From Massilia sp. BJB1822 (GTDB lineage Bacteria; Pseudomonadota; Gammaproteobacteria; Burkholderiales; Burkholderiaceae_D): DNA of 64,000 bases. The DNA lies in NCBI RefSeq assembly GCF_013369485.1, contig NZ_JABWEB010000006.1, positions 124,001-188,000 on the forward strand, given 5' to 3'. The notes below the pieces were generated by a model. That model was not told where the DNA came from. It did not search any database and was given only the letters and a program-made list of their open reading frames with translations. Of the stretch, positions 63,682 to 64,000 are shown piece by piece; positions within the stretch are counted from its first letter, which is position 1; the number at the start of each line of letters is the position of its first letter. The position numbers and the translations under genes were made by a program.

Positions 63682-64000
63682 ATGATCCTTGGCATCGACC
63701 TGGGCACGACCAACAGCCTGGCCGCCATCTGGCGCGACGGCAAGGCGCACATCATCCCCAACGCATTGGGCGAGCATCTGACGCCGTCTTGCGTTGGCCT
63801 GGATGACGATGGCACCATCTTGATCGGCAAGGCTGCGCGCGAGCGCCTGCAAACCCACCCGCATCTGACGACAGCCGTTTTCAAGCGCTATATGGGCAGC
63901 GACAAGCGGATTCGCCTGGGTGAGCAGGAATTCCGCGCCGAGGAACTATCGTCCATGGTCCTGCGTTCGCTCAAGGAAGATGCCGAGGCCTTCCTCGGCC
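63682..64000 (+). CDS. hscC: Hsp70-family chaperone HscC, N-terminal part
   Basis: The first 106 codons, running off the window. The ATPase start G-I-D-L-G-T-T-N-S-L-A-A-I-W-R-D-G, the E-H-L-T-P-S segment, T-A-V-F-K-R-Y-M-G-S and E-L-S-S-M-V-L-R-S-L-K-E-D-A-E match E. coli HscC more closely than DnaK or HscA. It begins one base after the parE stop, so the two are probably co-transcribed. Confidence 0.88.
   Translation, partial: MILGIDLGTTNSLAAIWRDGKAHIIPNALGEHLTPSCVGLDDDGTILIGKAARERLQTHPHLTTAVFKRYMGSDKRIRLGEQEFRAEELSSMVLRSLKEDAEAFLG

Overview
The window is an ordinary piece of a GC-rich betaproteobacterial chromosome. Gene content and order (rubredoxin/thiD/hemL; mpl next to tlpA-aroQ-accBC-prmA; pilSR with a CcsA-like gene; histone H1-like Lys/Ala/Pro proteins) point to Burkholderiales, most likely Oxalobacteraceae (Massilia/Duganella/Janthinobacterium type). 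This placement comes from remembered gene order, not a database search. I see no rRNA, tRNA, CRISPR array, prophage or insertion sequence.

Layout. 1-4.1 kb: rubredoxin (cut by the window edge), thiD, hemL and two unknown genes. 4.3-12.6 kb, minus strand: corA, then a tight run transcribed mpl-yqiA-ubiC-RNB nuclease-tonB-like-aroE-mtgA, joining wall recycling, ubiquinone, RNA decay and shikimate genes. 12.7-19.7 kb, plus strand: a tlpA-aroQ-accB-accC-prmA-zinc ribbon-PfkB kinase series. 19.9-21.5 kb: YggT protein and a histone H1-like protein, then an 860-base intergenic region with two strong hairpins. 22.4-26.5 kb: class Ia ribonucleotide reductase nrdA-nrdB with a textbook pair of NrdR boxes. 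26.9-31.2 kb: ccsA-like, a small PP0621-like protein, pilS and pilR. 31.2-38.3 kb: an accessory block (nitrate/sulfonate/taurine-type ABC transporter, DUF898 and M48 membrane proteins, NHL-repeat lipoprotein) ahead of ffh. 40-46 kb: SWIB protein, an alkaline phosphatase and a tandem paralogue that has lost its active site, lytic transglycosylase, proS. 46-50.8 kb: rppH, DUF1841, two monohaem cytochromes c, and a MoxR-GNAT-CoxE/VWA cluster. 50.8-59 kb, minus strand: a complete high-affinity potassium system transcribed as small peptide-kdpF-kdpA-kdpB-kdpC-kdpD-kdpE. 59.2-61.5 kb: TorF-like porin, ParA-like protein lacking its P-loop lysine, and a receiver-like protein lacking its phospho-Asp. 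61.7-64 kb: parE and the start of hscC.

Points of most interest: (1) seven copies of a 34-37 bp palindrome family, every one at a gene 3' end and six of seven between convergent genes; (2) an easily missed 30-residue membrane peptide translationally coupled to kdpF; (3) shared promoter elements upstream of kdp and of the ParA-like/porin operon, suggesting joint KdpE control of a degenerate-signalling cluster; (4) a lipoprotein pseudoenzyme beside its active alkaline phosphatase paralogue; (5) a ThiD-like protein that has lost the catalytic Cys.
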